Below, in pieces: positions 25,208-37,600 of a stretch of 64,000 bases of DNA. Both the position numbers and the translations under genes were made by a program. Numbering within the stretch: position 1 is the stretch's first letter; each line of letters begins with the position of its first letter. Source of the stretch: Morella rubra (lineage: Eukaryota > Streptophyta > Magnoliopsida > Fagales > Myricaceae); assembly GCA_003952965.2 (NCBI GenBank), contig CM025853.1, forward strand, positions 3,437,622 through 3,501,621, given 5' to 3'. The notes under the pieces are model-generated. The model was given only the letters and a program-made list of their open reading frames with translations. It was not told the origin of the DNA and did not search any database.

Positions 25208-28200
25208 ATGGTGAGGAAGAAGAGAACTGAGCTTCCTAGCGCGGGTGAAAGCTCTCAGTCTCAGCAGGAAGCCAGTGGGGGTGGTAGTGGCCGGGGCCAA
25301 CCACAACCTGCTGAGAGGAATGCTCCACCCCAGCAGCAACACGGGGGAGGAGGACACCAAGGGGGTCGAGGTTGGGCCCCGCGGGGAGGTCGTGGAGGTT
25401 ATAGTGGGGGCCGCGGCCGTGGAATGCCACCACAGCAGCAATACGGTGGCCCACCTGAATATCAAGGCTTGGGAAGGGGAGGGCCACCCCAACATGGTGG
25501 TCGTGGAGGGTATGGCAGTGGTGGTCGAGGCATACCTTCTTCAGGTGGCCCATCACGACCACCACCTTCCGAGCTGCACCAAGCAACCCAGGTTCCATAT
25601 CAACAACCTAGGGTCATTCCACCTCAGCCCACGCCATCTGAGGTGAGTTCATCTACCCGACCACCGGAGTCATCACAATTGAGCCATCAGTTCGAGAAAA
25701 TGGACATCCATGACGGAGCTGGTCCCAGCCAGGAAAGTCAACCTGTTCAACCATCTAGTAAATCAATGAGGTTCCCTCTTCGACCTGGCAAGGGTAGCAC
25801 TGGAACAAGTTGTATAGTTAAGGCCAATCACTTCTTTGCTGAATTACCGGATAAAGATTTGCACCAGTATGATGTGAGTTATCTTACCAGTTCATTCTGT
25901 GGAGTTGTGGATATTTCTCATTCTCAATTGAATTCAGGTCTCTATTTTTTGCTAATGCATGTTAGGTGACTATTACTCCGGAGGTGACTTCACGGGGAGT
26001 CAACCGTGCTGTAATGGAGCAGCTGGTTAAATTATATAGAGAGACCCATCTTGGAAAGAGGCTTCCTGCCTATGATGGGCGGAAGAGTCTGTACACAGCT
26101 GGGCCTCTCCCATTCCTAACAAAGGAGTTCAGAATTCCACTTATTGACGAGGATGATGGATCTGGTGGCCAAAGGTTCATATTGAGTGTTCTTACATCTG
26201 TTTTTCCTTTTGTAGTATTCACGTCTGTGTCCTGTGATATATTAGGGTGACCTTTTCCTTGATGCAGGAGAGAGAGAGAATTTAAAGTTGTTATAAAATT
26301 GGCTGCACGTGCGGACCTGCACCATTTAGGGCTCTTTTTGCAGGGTAGGCAAGCAGATGCACCTCAGGAAGCCCTTCAAGTTCTTGATATTGTCCTGCGT
26401 GAATTGCCTACTACTAGGTACTAAGTTTTCATTTTTCCCGTTTGCATACAGTAGTAGTGCAGTAGTAGTGCAGCGCGGGTTTTTGAAAAGTTGTAGTATT
26501 TTTATGTTGTGATGGATATTAGGTACTGTCCTGTTGGCCGATCCTTTTATTCTCCCCATCTGGGAAGAAGGCAGTCATTGGGTGAGGGGTTGGAGAGTTG
26601 GCGTGGTTTCTATCAAAGTATTCGTCCAACTCAGATGGGGCTGTCTCTGAATATCGGTATGTAGGGCATGTTTGCACTCTAAACTTTTGGCTATAATTTC
26701 TCTCCCTTCCAAAATTTTGGTCAAATAAAAATTTTAAAATAATCTCTTTGCTATTTCAATAAACATAAAAAATGTACTCAAATAATCTCTTTCTTCACTT
26801 TTCACTATTTTCTCTCAAAATCCAACAAAACTCTGATCCACCTCAATTTTTACAACATTCCCAAAATTTCCATAAAATTTTGGTTTGCAAACATGGCCAC
26901 AATGTCACTAACCTTTTTTGTTTAGTTTTTTGGCTGTTTTGTGAGTACTTTCTTTTCTCCTTCCATTTAATTTCTGGATCGGAAAGTTGTCAAGTATCTC
27001 ATGGGTCCTCAGCTTGTTTTATGTTCCTGTTGCAGTGACAATTTTGATAATGTTGCAGACATGTCTTCTACTGCTTTCATTGAGCCATTGCCGGTCATTG
27101 AGTTTGTGACACAGTTGCTGAATCGGGATGTTACTTCAAGACCTTTATCTGATTCTGATCGTGTAAAGGTTAGGCTTTCTTTGTTCCCTTGGTAATTGGT
27201 GGCCTTCATAGTGTTCCTCCTAGTGCGTTTGTTCTCTTAATTGTTTTGCAGTTGTATTGTTTTTCCTAGCTGCTTGTGTTGGTTTTTCATTTCATAGGCA
27301 ATGAGGTTACATTCATTTGAAATCTTATTGTTCTGTTCTTGGTTTTTTGTTTTATGGAACTAAGAATATTTTATGTTCTATTTATATGGTGAACTTTTCC
27401 ATTTAAGGTTACCCTTTGTGAAGCCTTTTGATAAAATTGCTGTTCTCTTGTTTGAAACAGATCAAAAAGGCTTTACGAGGAGTCAAAGTCGAGGTTACAC
27501 ACCGGGGAAATATGCGCAGGAAGTACCGTATATCTGGTCTAACATCGCAGGCAACACGAGAGTTGACGTATGAATTAGCATCTTATGTTCTCTCTCTCTT
27601 TCTCTCTTCCCTCCTGCCCCCCCCCCTCTCTCTCTCTAGGGTGGTATCTTTGGAATATTCTTCCATTGCTGATACTGGTTGCTGGTTCTTCTAGTTTTCC
27701 GGTTGATGAAAGAGGTACGATGAAATCCGTTGTTGAGTACTTTTATGAAACCTATGGTTTTGTAATTCAACATTCCCAATGGCCTTGTCTGCAAGTAGGG
27801 AATCAACAGAGGCCGAATTATTTGCCTATGGAGGTAAAGACATAATCTTAAGTTTCATTCCTCAGATTGGATATGCATTTTCTTATGTTGATATGATATG
27901 GATGTATATGCTAACAATATGCTCTTGGATTCAGGTTTGCAAGATTGTTGAGGGTCAGAGGTACTCCAAGAGGTTGAATGAGAGGCAGATTACTGCGTTA
28001 CTGAAGGTGACCTGCCAGCGTCCTCAGGAGAGGGAGCGGGATATAATGCGGGTTCGTAATATGGAATCTATGTTCTATTTGCACACAATAATGTCTTTTC
28101 TTAGAATTTTTTTAATTGCATTGGAGATCTCTTTTGTCTCTGAACACACTGAGTGGCTGGTTAGTTGCATTTTACCTTGAAGCTTACCTTACAGTTTACA

Positions 28201-31200
28201 CTTTGTGGGTCCCCTGTTGCTGTAGAAGGTTTATTTCAGTGTTTGATTGCTTTGTGATCCTTTTGCGAGACTATATCCGATTAATTTCATGATCTACTGC
28301 TTTCATCTTCTTGAATGTTTGTCCTTGCAAACATGTGGTGGAGATGTTGAATCCTGGTACTAATTTTAGCTGTTGCCTTTCTTGTTGCATTTTTTTGAGA
28401 TTGTTGGTGCGTTGCTCATGAGTACTTGATAAATAGCTTAACTATTAAGATTAGAATACCAGAACTCGAATTCATTCTGATGCTCCCACATTTCATCCTT
28501 TCTTGAAGTTTAAGAACCTAGATTAGATTATCGTCTTACAATTTTGAATGAATTTATTGGTTTTATAGTACTTGCTTACCTTTGATAACCAAAGAGCCAA
28601 ATTGGCTTTGTGCTAACAGCTCTTGCGCACCCTCGTATTCTGACGTGTTTTTTATTTGACCTTGCAGACGGTTCATCATAATGCTTACCATGATGATCCT
28701 TATGCAAAGGAGTTTGGAATTAAAATCAGCGAGAATCTAGCTTCAGTTGAAGCTCGCATTCTTCCTGCACCATGGGTATTATATCTGTGTCTTGTTACCT
28801 GTTTGTTTTGTCAAAATTTCTCCTACCACCTTTCAGGAGCTTCAATATTTTCACTAAATGGTCTGTTGCATTCTACAGCTTAAATATCATGATACGGGGA
28901 GAGAAAAGGATTGTCTGCCACAAGTTGGACAATGGAACATGATGAATAAGGTATTTCTAGCGTTAGAATTGGCTTTTGCATGTAAGACATCTCATTGTTG
29001 TATGCTAATGGTTTTGGTCCATACACATTTACTTTCCCTATACACATGGCCTTAGTATTGAGGTAGCTGATACAATTCTATTTGGAGCATGAGTCACTGC
29101 CAATGGCTTTTTTTGTATCTAGAAAAGCATGTATGCTTTGGTGGCTTGATATGGTGTACACGTCTTAGATGTCGAACTGAGTTGACACAACAGGTAATGC
29201 AGTAGTTGGTTGCATTGGCAACTAACTAATTGGTAGGTTATGTTAATTTGCGGGGTGAGGGCGTTCATGGATGGGAATAGTTTGGTGGATGGCAGGGCTT
29301 GCTAGCTATGGATGGAGAGAGAGGATTGTTGTTTTAGTTGGCCTGCTCTTGTATTTGGTTCAATCTCTTTACAATGATTAGGGGCAAACATATCGAGCGT
29401 GTTCAAGTCTGGCCACTTGTGCATCTGAGTCTTATTTGATTTTCTATTTTTATTTAGATTTGGTTTAGATGCATATTTGTTTATTGTGTTAGGAAGTGGG
29501 GGTGCACACTTACACATAATTATATGCTGGTGGCTTTATGACCTTGTCCTTTTTTTGGGAGTTTCTGCGTAATAGTGTCATTTAATGATTTTGATATTTT
29601 ATGGTTTTGTTGCAGAAAATGGTCAATGGGGGTGTAGTTAACAATTGGATTTGCATTAATTTTTCCCGGAATGTGCAAGACAGTGTGGCCCGTGGGTTCT
29701 GCCATGAACTTGCACAAATGTGTCACATTTCTGGGATGGTAGGATGCTTGGAGGGCTCGAATCTATGAATTTGTGTTGTCCAATTTTTTAAAATCTCAAT
29801 AACATTTGGTTACCTGGTTTTACTTAGGCATTTAATCCAGAACCAGTGCTTCCTCCATTGACTGGCCGTCCTGATCAGGTGGAGAGAGTCCTAAAAACTC
29901 GGTATCATGATGCAATGACTAAGCTCCAGCCGCAGAGAAAGGAGCTTGACCTGCTTATCGTAATTTTGCCAGATAACAATGGCTCTCTTTATGGTAGGAA
30001 ACTTGCTTAATTAACTAAGCACATGCTTCTGCTGGAGAGTGATCCTGTTATTGTGATCCCTTGCTAATTTGCATATACTTTCTTGTGCAGGTGATTTGAA
30101 ACGGATCTGTGAGACAGACCTTGGACTTGTTTCCCAATGCTGCTTGACAAAGCATGTATTTAAGATGAATAAACAATATCTGGCAAATGTGTCTTTGAAG
30201 ATAAATGTCAAGGTTGGAGGAAGGAATACTGTTCTGGTTGATGCCCTATCAAGGCGTATACCTTTAGTCAGTGATCGCCCGACTATAATTTTTGGAGCTG
30301 ATGTTACGCACCCTCATCCAGGAGAAGATTCAAGCCCATCAATTGCAGCTGTAATTTATTCTGTTTATTACTGGGCTTAGCTTGTTTTTACTTTCGTATT
30401 CAGTTCTCGACGCACATTCTTCCAACAGTTTCAAAATTTTTCAGTTTAACCTACCGTGGTAATTTGAATTGTCTTCAGGTTGTGGCATCTCAAGATTGGC
30501 CGGAAATCACAAAGTATGCTGGTTTGGTTTGTGCTCAAGCCCATCGACAAGAGCTGATCCAAGATCTCTACAAGACATGGCAGGATCCTGTAAGAGGGAC
30601 TGTGACTGGAGGCATGATCAAGTATGAAGAGGCCTCTGTCTTCTTGTTTTGGCCTTTTTTTTCTTATGAATGTATAAAAGCACTGACGGGTGGCAGGATC
30701 CTGTTAGTGTTTTGGGTGGAGTTTTTGTGGTGATGTTTGAGATATTTCTGTCTTCTTCATACAGGGAACTGCTGATATCTTTCCGGAGAGCAACTGGGCA
30801 GAAACCACAGCGCATCATATTTTATAGGTATTGCAATATTCTTGTGTCACTGCCTTCTGGATACTTTTCTTCTCATCTAATGACACATCTTTATCCTTAG
30901 GGATGGTGTGAGCGAAGGACAGTTCTATCAAGTTTTGCTGTATGAACTAGATGCTATCCGGAAGGTGAATCTAGTTGGTTGATGAGTCTTCTATGTCCCC
31001 TTTCTCTTTGTGCATCTTATCTTTGGATCTCACTTACATCATACCTTCCATGTCCAATTTATTTTCAGGCATGTGCCTCGTTGGAGCCGAACTATCAGCC
31101 TCCTGTGACCTTTGTTGTGGTTCAGAAGCGACATCATACAAGGTTGTTTGCTAACAATCATCGGGACCCCCACTCAGTTGATAGGAGTGGAAACATATTG

Positions 31201-32220
31201 CCAGGTAACTAATTTGTTTAGTTTTGAACTGTCTTTTTTGTGCCTAGAAATTTATTTATCTGAGGTATCATCTCTCTTCAAATTTACAGGTACTGTGGTG
31301 GACTCTAAAATTTGTCACCCGACCGAATTTGACTTCTACCTTTGTTCTCATGCTGGCATTCAGGTATCACACTAATATGTTTTTCTAATGCACGATTGAC
31401 TTATTTATTTCTTTGAGGTGTAAGGAATTTAATTCTCCCATGATGCACCTTGAAATGGCAAACAGGGAACAAGTCGTCCGGCTCATTACCATGTCCTCTG
31501 GGATGAGAACGACTTTACAGCTGATGGGCTGCAGTCCCTTACAAATAACCTTTGCTACACGTAAGTTCTTTTATAGTTCCTTTAATGTTAGCAGAATTAT
31601 TGTTTCCACCGTTGTAATGTGTACCTGTACCATCTTGATTGTTATCTGATTATTTCTTATGTATATATTTTTTTCTTTCTTTCCCCCAGTTATGCAAGGT
31701 GCACTCGTTCTGTTTCAATTGGTGAGCTCTCTCTCTCTCTGTGTGAGACACGTGTGCAGACCCACAAGGCCTTTCTCTCTCTCTGACTCGCATGCATGCA
31801 CTCATATATGCATACACACATAAAGACAGAAGCATGCATCGTTTAGATTAACACACATAACACCTTTTTTCATATAGATTGAAGAAAAACATATACACTG
31901 ATACTAATGCTGACAAGTGTGCATTCTATCTTGGATAGTTGCTTGATTGTCTTTTACTTCTACAAACTGCTCATATTTATGTGGTTGTTAATCTGGCAGT
32001 GCCCCCTGCATACTATGCCCATCTTGCTGCATTTCGAGCTCGGTTCTATATGGAGCCAGAGTCTTCAGATCCTGGATCCATTTCAAGCGGTGCTGCTGCT
32101 GGACGTGGAGGCATGGGCGGAGCAGGTCCTAGAAGCACACGTGCACCAGGTGCTAATGCTGCTGTTAGACCATTACCTGCACTCAAGGAAAATGTTAAAA
32201 GGGTCATGTTCTACTGTTAG
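25208..32220 (+). CDS. AGO1: ARGONAUTE 1, miRNA-guided slicer
   Basis: The product binds miRNAs and siRNAs and cleaves or represses complementary RNAs. Coding exons: 25208-25873, 25966-26174, 26268-26417, 26523-26656, 27059-27168, 27461-27567, 27695-27833, 27935-28051, 28668-28775, 28879-28950, 29616-29738, 29828-29993, 30091-30350, 30479-30621, 30765-30827, 30901-30964, 31069-31204, 31290-31363, 31466-31560, 31690-31721, 32000-32220. They join to 3,189 nt, 1,062 aa, all with GT-AG introns. The start [10 protein letters not shown] is the usual AGO1 start. A Gly/Arg/Gln-rich tail (residues about 10-180) is followed by the N, PAZ ([16 protein letters not shown]... block), MID and PIWI domains. 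The slicer triad is visible as D771 ([12 protein letters not shown]), D857 (DGVSEGQF) and H997 ([13 protein letters not shown]). The C-terminus KRVMFYC is typical. The miR168 site in exon 1 separates it from AGO10. Length is near Arabidopsis AGO1 (1,048 aa). Confidence 0.97.
25566..25586 (+). promoter_or_regulatory. miR168 target site in AGO1 exon 1
   Basis: This 21-base stretch encodes part of SELHQAT (residues about 120-126). Paired against the known miR168 sequence, it has 3 mismatches (miRNA positions 2, 14 and 21) and one G:U wobble at position 19. Positions 3-13, including the cleavage point between 10 and 11, pair perfectly. AGO1 homeostasis through miR168 is established in flowering plants. 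The site here is inferred from complementarity. Confidence 0.9.
26664..26898. mobile_element. MITE in AGO1 coding intron 4, about 235 bp
   Basis: The left end GGGCATGTTTGCA (26,664-26,676) matches the reverse complement of the right end (TTTGCAAACATGGCC, 26,884-26,898) with a single mismatch over 13 bases. The interior is AT-rich with no coding potential. It fills most of the 402-bp intron between exons ending 26,656 and starting 27,059. A clear target duplication was not found, so the superfamily is unassigned. Confidence 0.65.
31724..31840 (+). repeat. CT-rich and CA-rich simple repeats in AGO1 intron 20
   Basis: Two (CT)n runs just after the exon ending 31,721 are followed by GCATGCATGC and CACACA words in the 278-bp intron before the last coding exon. 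They are probably a polymorphic microsatellite; no function is implied. Confidence 0.6.
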
Positions 32221-32950
32221 AGGCTAGCTGGTCCCTATCAGAGATCAACTTGTGGTTTTTGTTAAATGACTAGTGGAATTGTCTGTTTTTTTGAAAAGCT
32301 GGCACTGCAGTTTGCCAACTTGCCTGCATGAACATCTTACTGGACATCTGTTTTCTTGCTTATCAATATCCCAGACCTTTTCATCTATTATGGGGCTCCC
32401 GATTCTTACCCCAGTGACTATTATGAGCTCCAGACACTGGGTGTCTGAATCAGATAATGATACCTTTTAGCACTATCTTTTCGGCCCTCGGTGAAAATTT
32501 GCTATATTACCTTATATATCTATAGTAAATTGGGGACTTGTGGGTTATATTTTCATCCATCTCTCTTTTAATCTGTGACCCATCTCAGCTATATCTTTGG
32601 TCAGCATAATCCTGATCCTTCAAAGAAAACCCAGAGGTTCATGGGTTACTGAGAAAGAGGGATTTCAATGAACCGGGATCAGTTTGCTAAGTAAACAATA
32701 TATGCACTAGAACAACTATTACACCTAATATGAAAGTGTCCAGTTGTCCTAACTGTAATTCTGCATATCTAAAGGTCTTTCCAGTTAGTTTATCTTTTGA
32801 AAATGGGGCGATTAAATTTTGTTTCTTGAACTGTAGACTTTTGGAACATGGTTTCATGTTGTGTTGGCCATTGAAGGGGGAGATTACAAAGAGACTTCGA
32901 CCCCGGGCTCCTTTTTCTTGATCCATCATAAGGGAGGTTATAATTGTTAC
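32221..32950. other. AGO1 3' UTR and downstream spacer
   Basis: The first few hundred bases after the AGO1 stop are presumably 3' UTR. No strong polyadenylation signal could be singled out. The remaining frames are short on both strands and show no family features. Confidence 0.4.
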
Positions 32951-33400
32951 ATGGCTTAGGAGAACTTACACTCAAAAGTTTACTAAAAAAATAAAGTTAG
33001 CTCAAGAGGAAAGGGAGTCCAAGCATATAAACTCTATATTATCATCTCATATTATCAATGTGGGAGAGAACTTACTCCCAAAAGTTTACTAAAAAGATAA
33101 AGTTAGCTCAAGAGGAAAGGGAGTCCAAGCATATAAACTCTATATTATTATCTCATATTATTAATGTGAGACGAATCTCATGCTCTTGGCTGGCTGTGCA
33201 TTAAGCTTTTTCTAGACTTGAGCTAACACTATAATAGTGATGTCAACTTAGTGACAGTGTAGGTTTTGATACTATTTGTTACATGCTTTAAGAGAACTCA
33301 CTCTCAAAAGCTAGCACAAAGGAAAAGGGAGTCTAAGGTATATAAACCTCACATTGACATCTCATACTATCAATGTGGGATGGATCTCATACTCTCTGAA
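32951..33400 (+). repeat. Three-copy LTR-like repeat between AGO1 and SUS
   Basis: Copies of about 105 bp start near 32,960 and 33,065 (adjacent, about 93 percent identical by eye), with a more diverged one near 33,292. Each contains GAGAACT, then CAAAAG, GGGAGTC, a TATA-like TATAAAC, and CTCATA near an AATGTGGGA or AATGTGAGA word. TGTTACATG precedes copies 1 and 3 only. These look like LTR fragments of a small retroelement (TRIM or solo LTR) with an internal tandem duplication. No primer-binding site or polypurine tract is visible. Confidence 0.6.
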
Positions 33401-33634
33401 TGTTGTGATTGGGCTTCTTCGACAAATCCTGCGCTTAGGTGATGTGAATTGTGTGCTTGAAGTGCACCTTGTGAGTTTGCACTCCGCAAGTTAATATAGT
33501 TGTTGATCCGATTGGAGATTAAGGAGAGCATTGACCAGCCAGTATCTTGATGTTGAACAATGTTTCGGAGGTTCCATTCCAGGAATGGGCTTGATCCTTG
33601 TTGTCAAACTCCTGCTTGATCTTCACTTCTGCGA

Positions 33635-34127
33635 GTGCAACAAGACAGCTTCAGTTTCCCCAACCTAGAGTGTTTGGGAGAGTCTTTTGGATGCAGCAGA
33701 ACTTCTTTTGATCCTCTGGAGACTGAAGCAAAAGCTGCGTGGTTTGGTCTATCTCAAGCTCTATCTGTCGGTTTTCTTGAAGTGTCCCCAGAAGGAGATT
33801 CTAAGATTATTATGGACTCCTTTATGTCATTTAATGCTCCTTGCCCCTAGCAGCAGGCTACTCTGATCGCAAACTCTCGCCTGCTCATCGTTTCCTTTTT
33901 GTTTTGTAAGTCCTTTTTTATTCCTAAGAGTGCGAATTGTCTAGCGCATGATATCGCTCGTTGGATTGCTTCCTCACTGTTTAAGGGATGCTAACTCTCG
34001 TTATCCGAGCGCATGGTGGACCGGGACTATCCTTGCTCGTATGCTGCCTCAGATCCGCCATGGTTCTGACCTTTTCTATTTATGCTATCTCGTATGCTTA
34101 AAAAAAAGAAATAAGAAAAAGAAAAAA
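33635..34127 (+). pseudogene. Non-LTR (LINE) retrotransposon tail with RNase H-like domain
   Basis: The frame reads ETEAKAAWFGLSQALSVGF, then EGDSKIIMDS, and after one TAG at 33,848-33,850 continues as IPKSANCLAHDIARWIASS. These are the signature blocks of the RNase H-like domain (RVT_3) at the C-terminus of plant LINE polyproteins: Glu-Ala-x-Ala, the Gly-Asp-Ser block, and the His-Asp-x-Ala-Arg block. An A-rich tail at 34,101-34,127 follows. It is a 5'-truncated, inactive copy in the 2.4-kb gap between AGO1 and the sucrose synthase gene. Confidence 0.85.
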
Positions 34128-34526
34128 ATTCACGTGCCAGCCAGCGCAAGACTTGTACAGCGATATTACATGTAGAACCTAGTTTTTCCCAGACTTTCAA
34201 TACCACGTACGAAAGTGTACATGCAAAGGCACGCAGCCACACACAACTGCGTGCATATAATTTTGAGATGGGAAGAAGAAAAGAATAAACTATTTACTCA
34301 AATCCATCTCAGAAGGACAATCAGAAATTCCTCGAAAATTCTTTCCCTCCGCTTTCAAAAATATTGCCAGAAAAGGAAGATCGGAATTTGCTTCTACCAG
34401 TAACAAATTCCTTTCTTGCTTTCAGTCTCTTGCTCTTTCTTCACCACAAATGGGACCAAAGAATGTTCTTTCTCCTCCTCCCATTTCTTCTGACTGCCAA
34501 ATGTATCACTTTTTCTCAAAACTTCT

Positions 34527-34535
34527 CTATAAGTA
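34527..34535 (+). promoter_or_regulatory. Candidate TATA box of the sucrose synthase gene
   Basis: The word CTATAAGTA lies 112 bases before the start codon and is the best TATA-like element there. It implies a short 5' UTR of about 80-90 bases. Confidence 0.4.
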
Positions 34536-34646
34536 CGTCAACTCAGCAAACAACAAGCGTAAACCACTTTTCTGTTGTCGAAAACTTTTCTGTTATCCAA
34601 GAGTATCCGTATCCTGTGATTATTTCTATAGCTTTTTCTGGGTAGA

Positions 34647-37600
34647 ATGGCTTCCGCCAAAGTCCTCAATCCCGCAGATTCAATTGCAGATAGCATGCCG
34701 GATGCATTGAGGCAGAGCCGCTATCACATGAAAAGATGCTTTGCGAGGTAATTATGTGATTTACAGGCTTTCTCGTCGAACCAATTCTTCATACAAGAAA
34801 GATAGAAAAAAAAAAAAAAAAAAACAGACTTATCTTATGATCTATTTTGTTGTGCAATAAAAGGTTTGCCGCAGAAGGCAAAAGGTTACTGAAACAACAA
34901 CACATAATGGAGGAAGTGGAGAAAGTAATAGAGGACAAGCATGAAAGAAGCAAGGTCATGGAGGGCTTACTTGGTTACATCCTGAGTTCCACCAAGGTGC
35001 TCATGAGCTCTCTCTTTCATGAATATTCATGCACATATAAGCGCATGCATGGGTGTGAAGGAGGGATTAGTTATAACCTTTTTCCATCTGAAAATTACGC
35101 AGGAGGCAGCTGTTGTTCCACCATATGTCGCTTTTGCAGTGAGAGCTAATCCCGGATTCTGGGAATTCGTTAGGGTGAACTCTGAGGATCTGTCTGTGGA
35201 CGGTATCACTGCTTCGGAGTACTTGCAATTTAAAGAAATGTTCATCGACGAGGACTGGTAATTAATTTGTTCAAGTTATATATGGTAGAGCCTTACAGAG
35301 ATTACCACTGGGAAGATAGTTTTGCAATGACTTGAAAATTATGGAGTTTTCTTCCAAACTTTAGCTTTTTTGCATTAAGTCTTTGATTTTTTTTTCCCCA
35401 ATTCTGAGCATGGTATTTCATCTTGTTGCTAAAAAGTTGCTCAAACGTGATTTAACGAACAGGGCGACCGATGAAAACGCTTTGGAGATAGATTTTGGAG
35501 CCATTGACTTCTCAACTCCCCAAATGACCCTTCCTTCTTCCATTGGAAATGGGGTCAGCTTCATCTCAAAGTTCATGACTTCAAGGCTACATAGGAACCA
35601 TTTGGATGCAAAAACACTCCTTGAGTACTTACAAGCCTTGAATCATAACGGAGAGGTACAAAAATAACTCGCAAGTACACAGAGAATTGGAAGAATGCAA
35701 TTCTTGACAAACATTGTGGCTAGACACCGATTGCTGATCTTGCATGTTGCTCCAATTTTGCAGAATCTTATGATAAATGGAACTCTGGACACAGTTGCTA
35801 AGCTACAAAATGTCCTGGTTGCTGCTGAAGTATTTGTCTCTGCACATCCCAAAGAGACACCATTTGAGAATTTTGAGCAGAGGTTACTGTTTTTTCCAGG
35901 CCTTTTTCTTCTTTTTGTGCAAATTTACTATATCCTTCAAGAAAACAAAGCCTATTCTAACAGAACTTCAACACACGGGTTGACATTGGCACCCACTTGA
36001 TTATCTATTTATCTTTCTTGCAGGCTTAAAGAGTGGGGCTTTGAGAAAGGGTGGGGGAGTACTGCAGAGAGGGTCAAGGAGACAATAAGGATACTTTCTG
36101 AGGCACTCCAAGCACCAGACCCGGCAAATTTGGAGTTGCTCTTTAGCAGGCTGCCTGCCGTATTCAGCATTGTCATCTTCTCCCCTCATGGCTACTTCGG
36201 GCAATCAGACGTCCTTGGATTGCCAGACACTGGCGGCCAGGTGAAGAGATTATTTACCAATAACAACGATAATGATATAAACAATCACCAAATGAAAATC
36301 TTGCACAATCTTGACTAATGTATTAAGTTGATCTAAAGTAGGTTGTTTACATTCTTGATCAAGTAAGAGCCTTAGAGGAAGAATTGCTCCTCAGAATCAA
36401 GCAGCAAGGTCTTCATGTGAAGCCTCAGATTCTTGTGGTGAGCTATTAACAAAGGATTGCAAGGAATGAGTCTTTAGACAATAAAAATTTAGCAATCAGG
36501 ATTACTTTCCTCTTTCAATTCTTAATTCTATTTTGCAGGTAACAAGACTTATACCAGATGCTCGAGGGACAAAGTGCAACCAGGAGCTGGAGCCTATTGT
36601 CGACACTAAGCACTCTCACATTCTTAGAGTCCCATTTAGAACAGAGAATGGGGTTCTTCGCCAATGGGTTTCCCGTTTCGATATCTACCCTTACCTTGAG
36701 AGATTTGCCGAGGCATAGTTGCTATCAATTTTTTCTTATTCCATTTTGCCAAAAATATTTTCTCATTCTAGTCTTCTCCCTCTCCTTCCCATCACTAGGA
36801 TGCTGCCGTTAAGATCCTCGAACACATGGAATGCAAACCGGACCTAATCATTGGGAACTACAGTGATGGAAACTTAGTCGCATCTTTGATGGCAAGCAAA
36901 CTTGGAATAACTCAGGTCTAATCCGTGTTTCTAGTCTTTCTTCTCCAACCTCTGTCTTCTATGGACGAAACAAACTCTATCTTGCATTGCTATGAACGCC
37001 TCATCAATTTTGGTTCATTTTATGTCTTCCCCTGACTCTGAACTTTGACATGTTCCAAACACAGGGCACTATTGCTCATGCTTTAGAAAAAACCAAGTAT
37101 GAAGATTCTGATGTCAAATGGAAGGAATTCGATCCCAAATACCATTTTTCATGTCAGTTCACAGCTGATGTAATCTCAATGAATGCAGCTGATTTCATCA
37201 TAACAAGCACATATCAAGAAATTGCTGGAAGGTTAGACTCTACCGAATTATCTTAGATACAACCACACACTGACTAACATCATCTTGGAAGTTGTTAACT
37301 CAAGAAATGTTAATTCTTCAGCAAGGATAGGCCTGGCCAGTATGAAAGCCATGTAGCATTTACCATGCCGGGACTTTATCGGGTAGTCTCAGGGATCAGT
37401 GTGTTTGATCCAAAGTTCAACATCGCTGCCCCAGGGGCTGATCAATCTGTCTACTTCCCCTACACTGAAAAACAGAGACGGCTAGCCACTTTTCACCCTG
37501 CCATTGATGAACTACTCTACAGTAAGGAGGATAACAAGGAGCACATGTAAGTCCAATGTCTCTTTAAAGGCCCTTAGTTCCATTTATCTTATTAGTATCT

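Noticed and set aside
25100-25646. Long open frames on both strands over AGO1 exon 1
   Set aside because: They are shadows of the Gly/Gln-rich AGO1 N-terminus; the frame starting [10 protein letters not shown] is the true one.
34427-34645. Two overlapping frames before the sucrose synthase start
   Set aside because: They lie in the promoter and leader and have no family features; the SUS start at 34,647 fits the family N-terminus.
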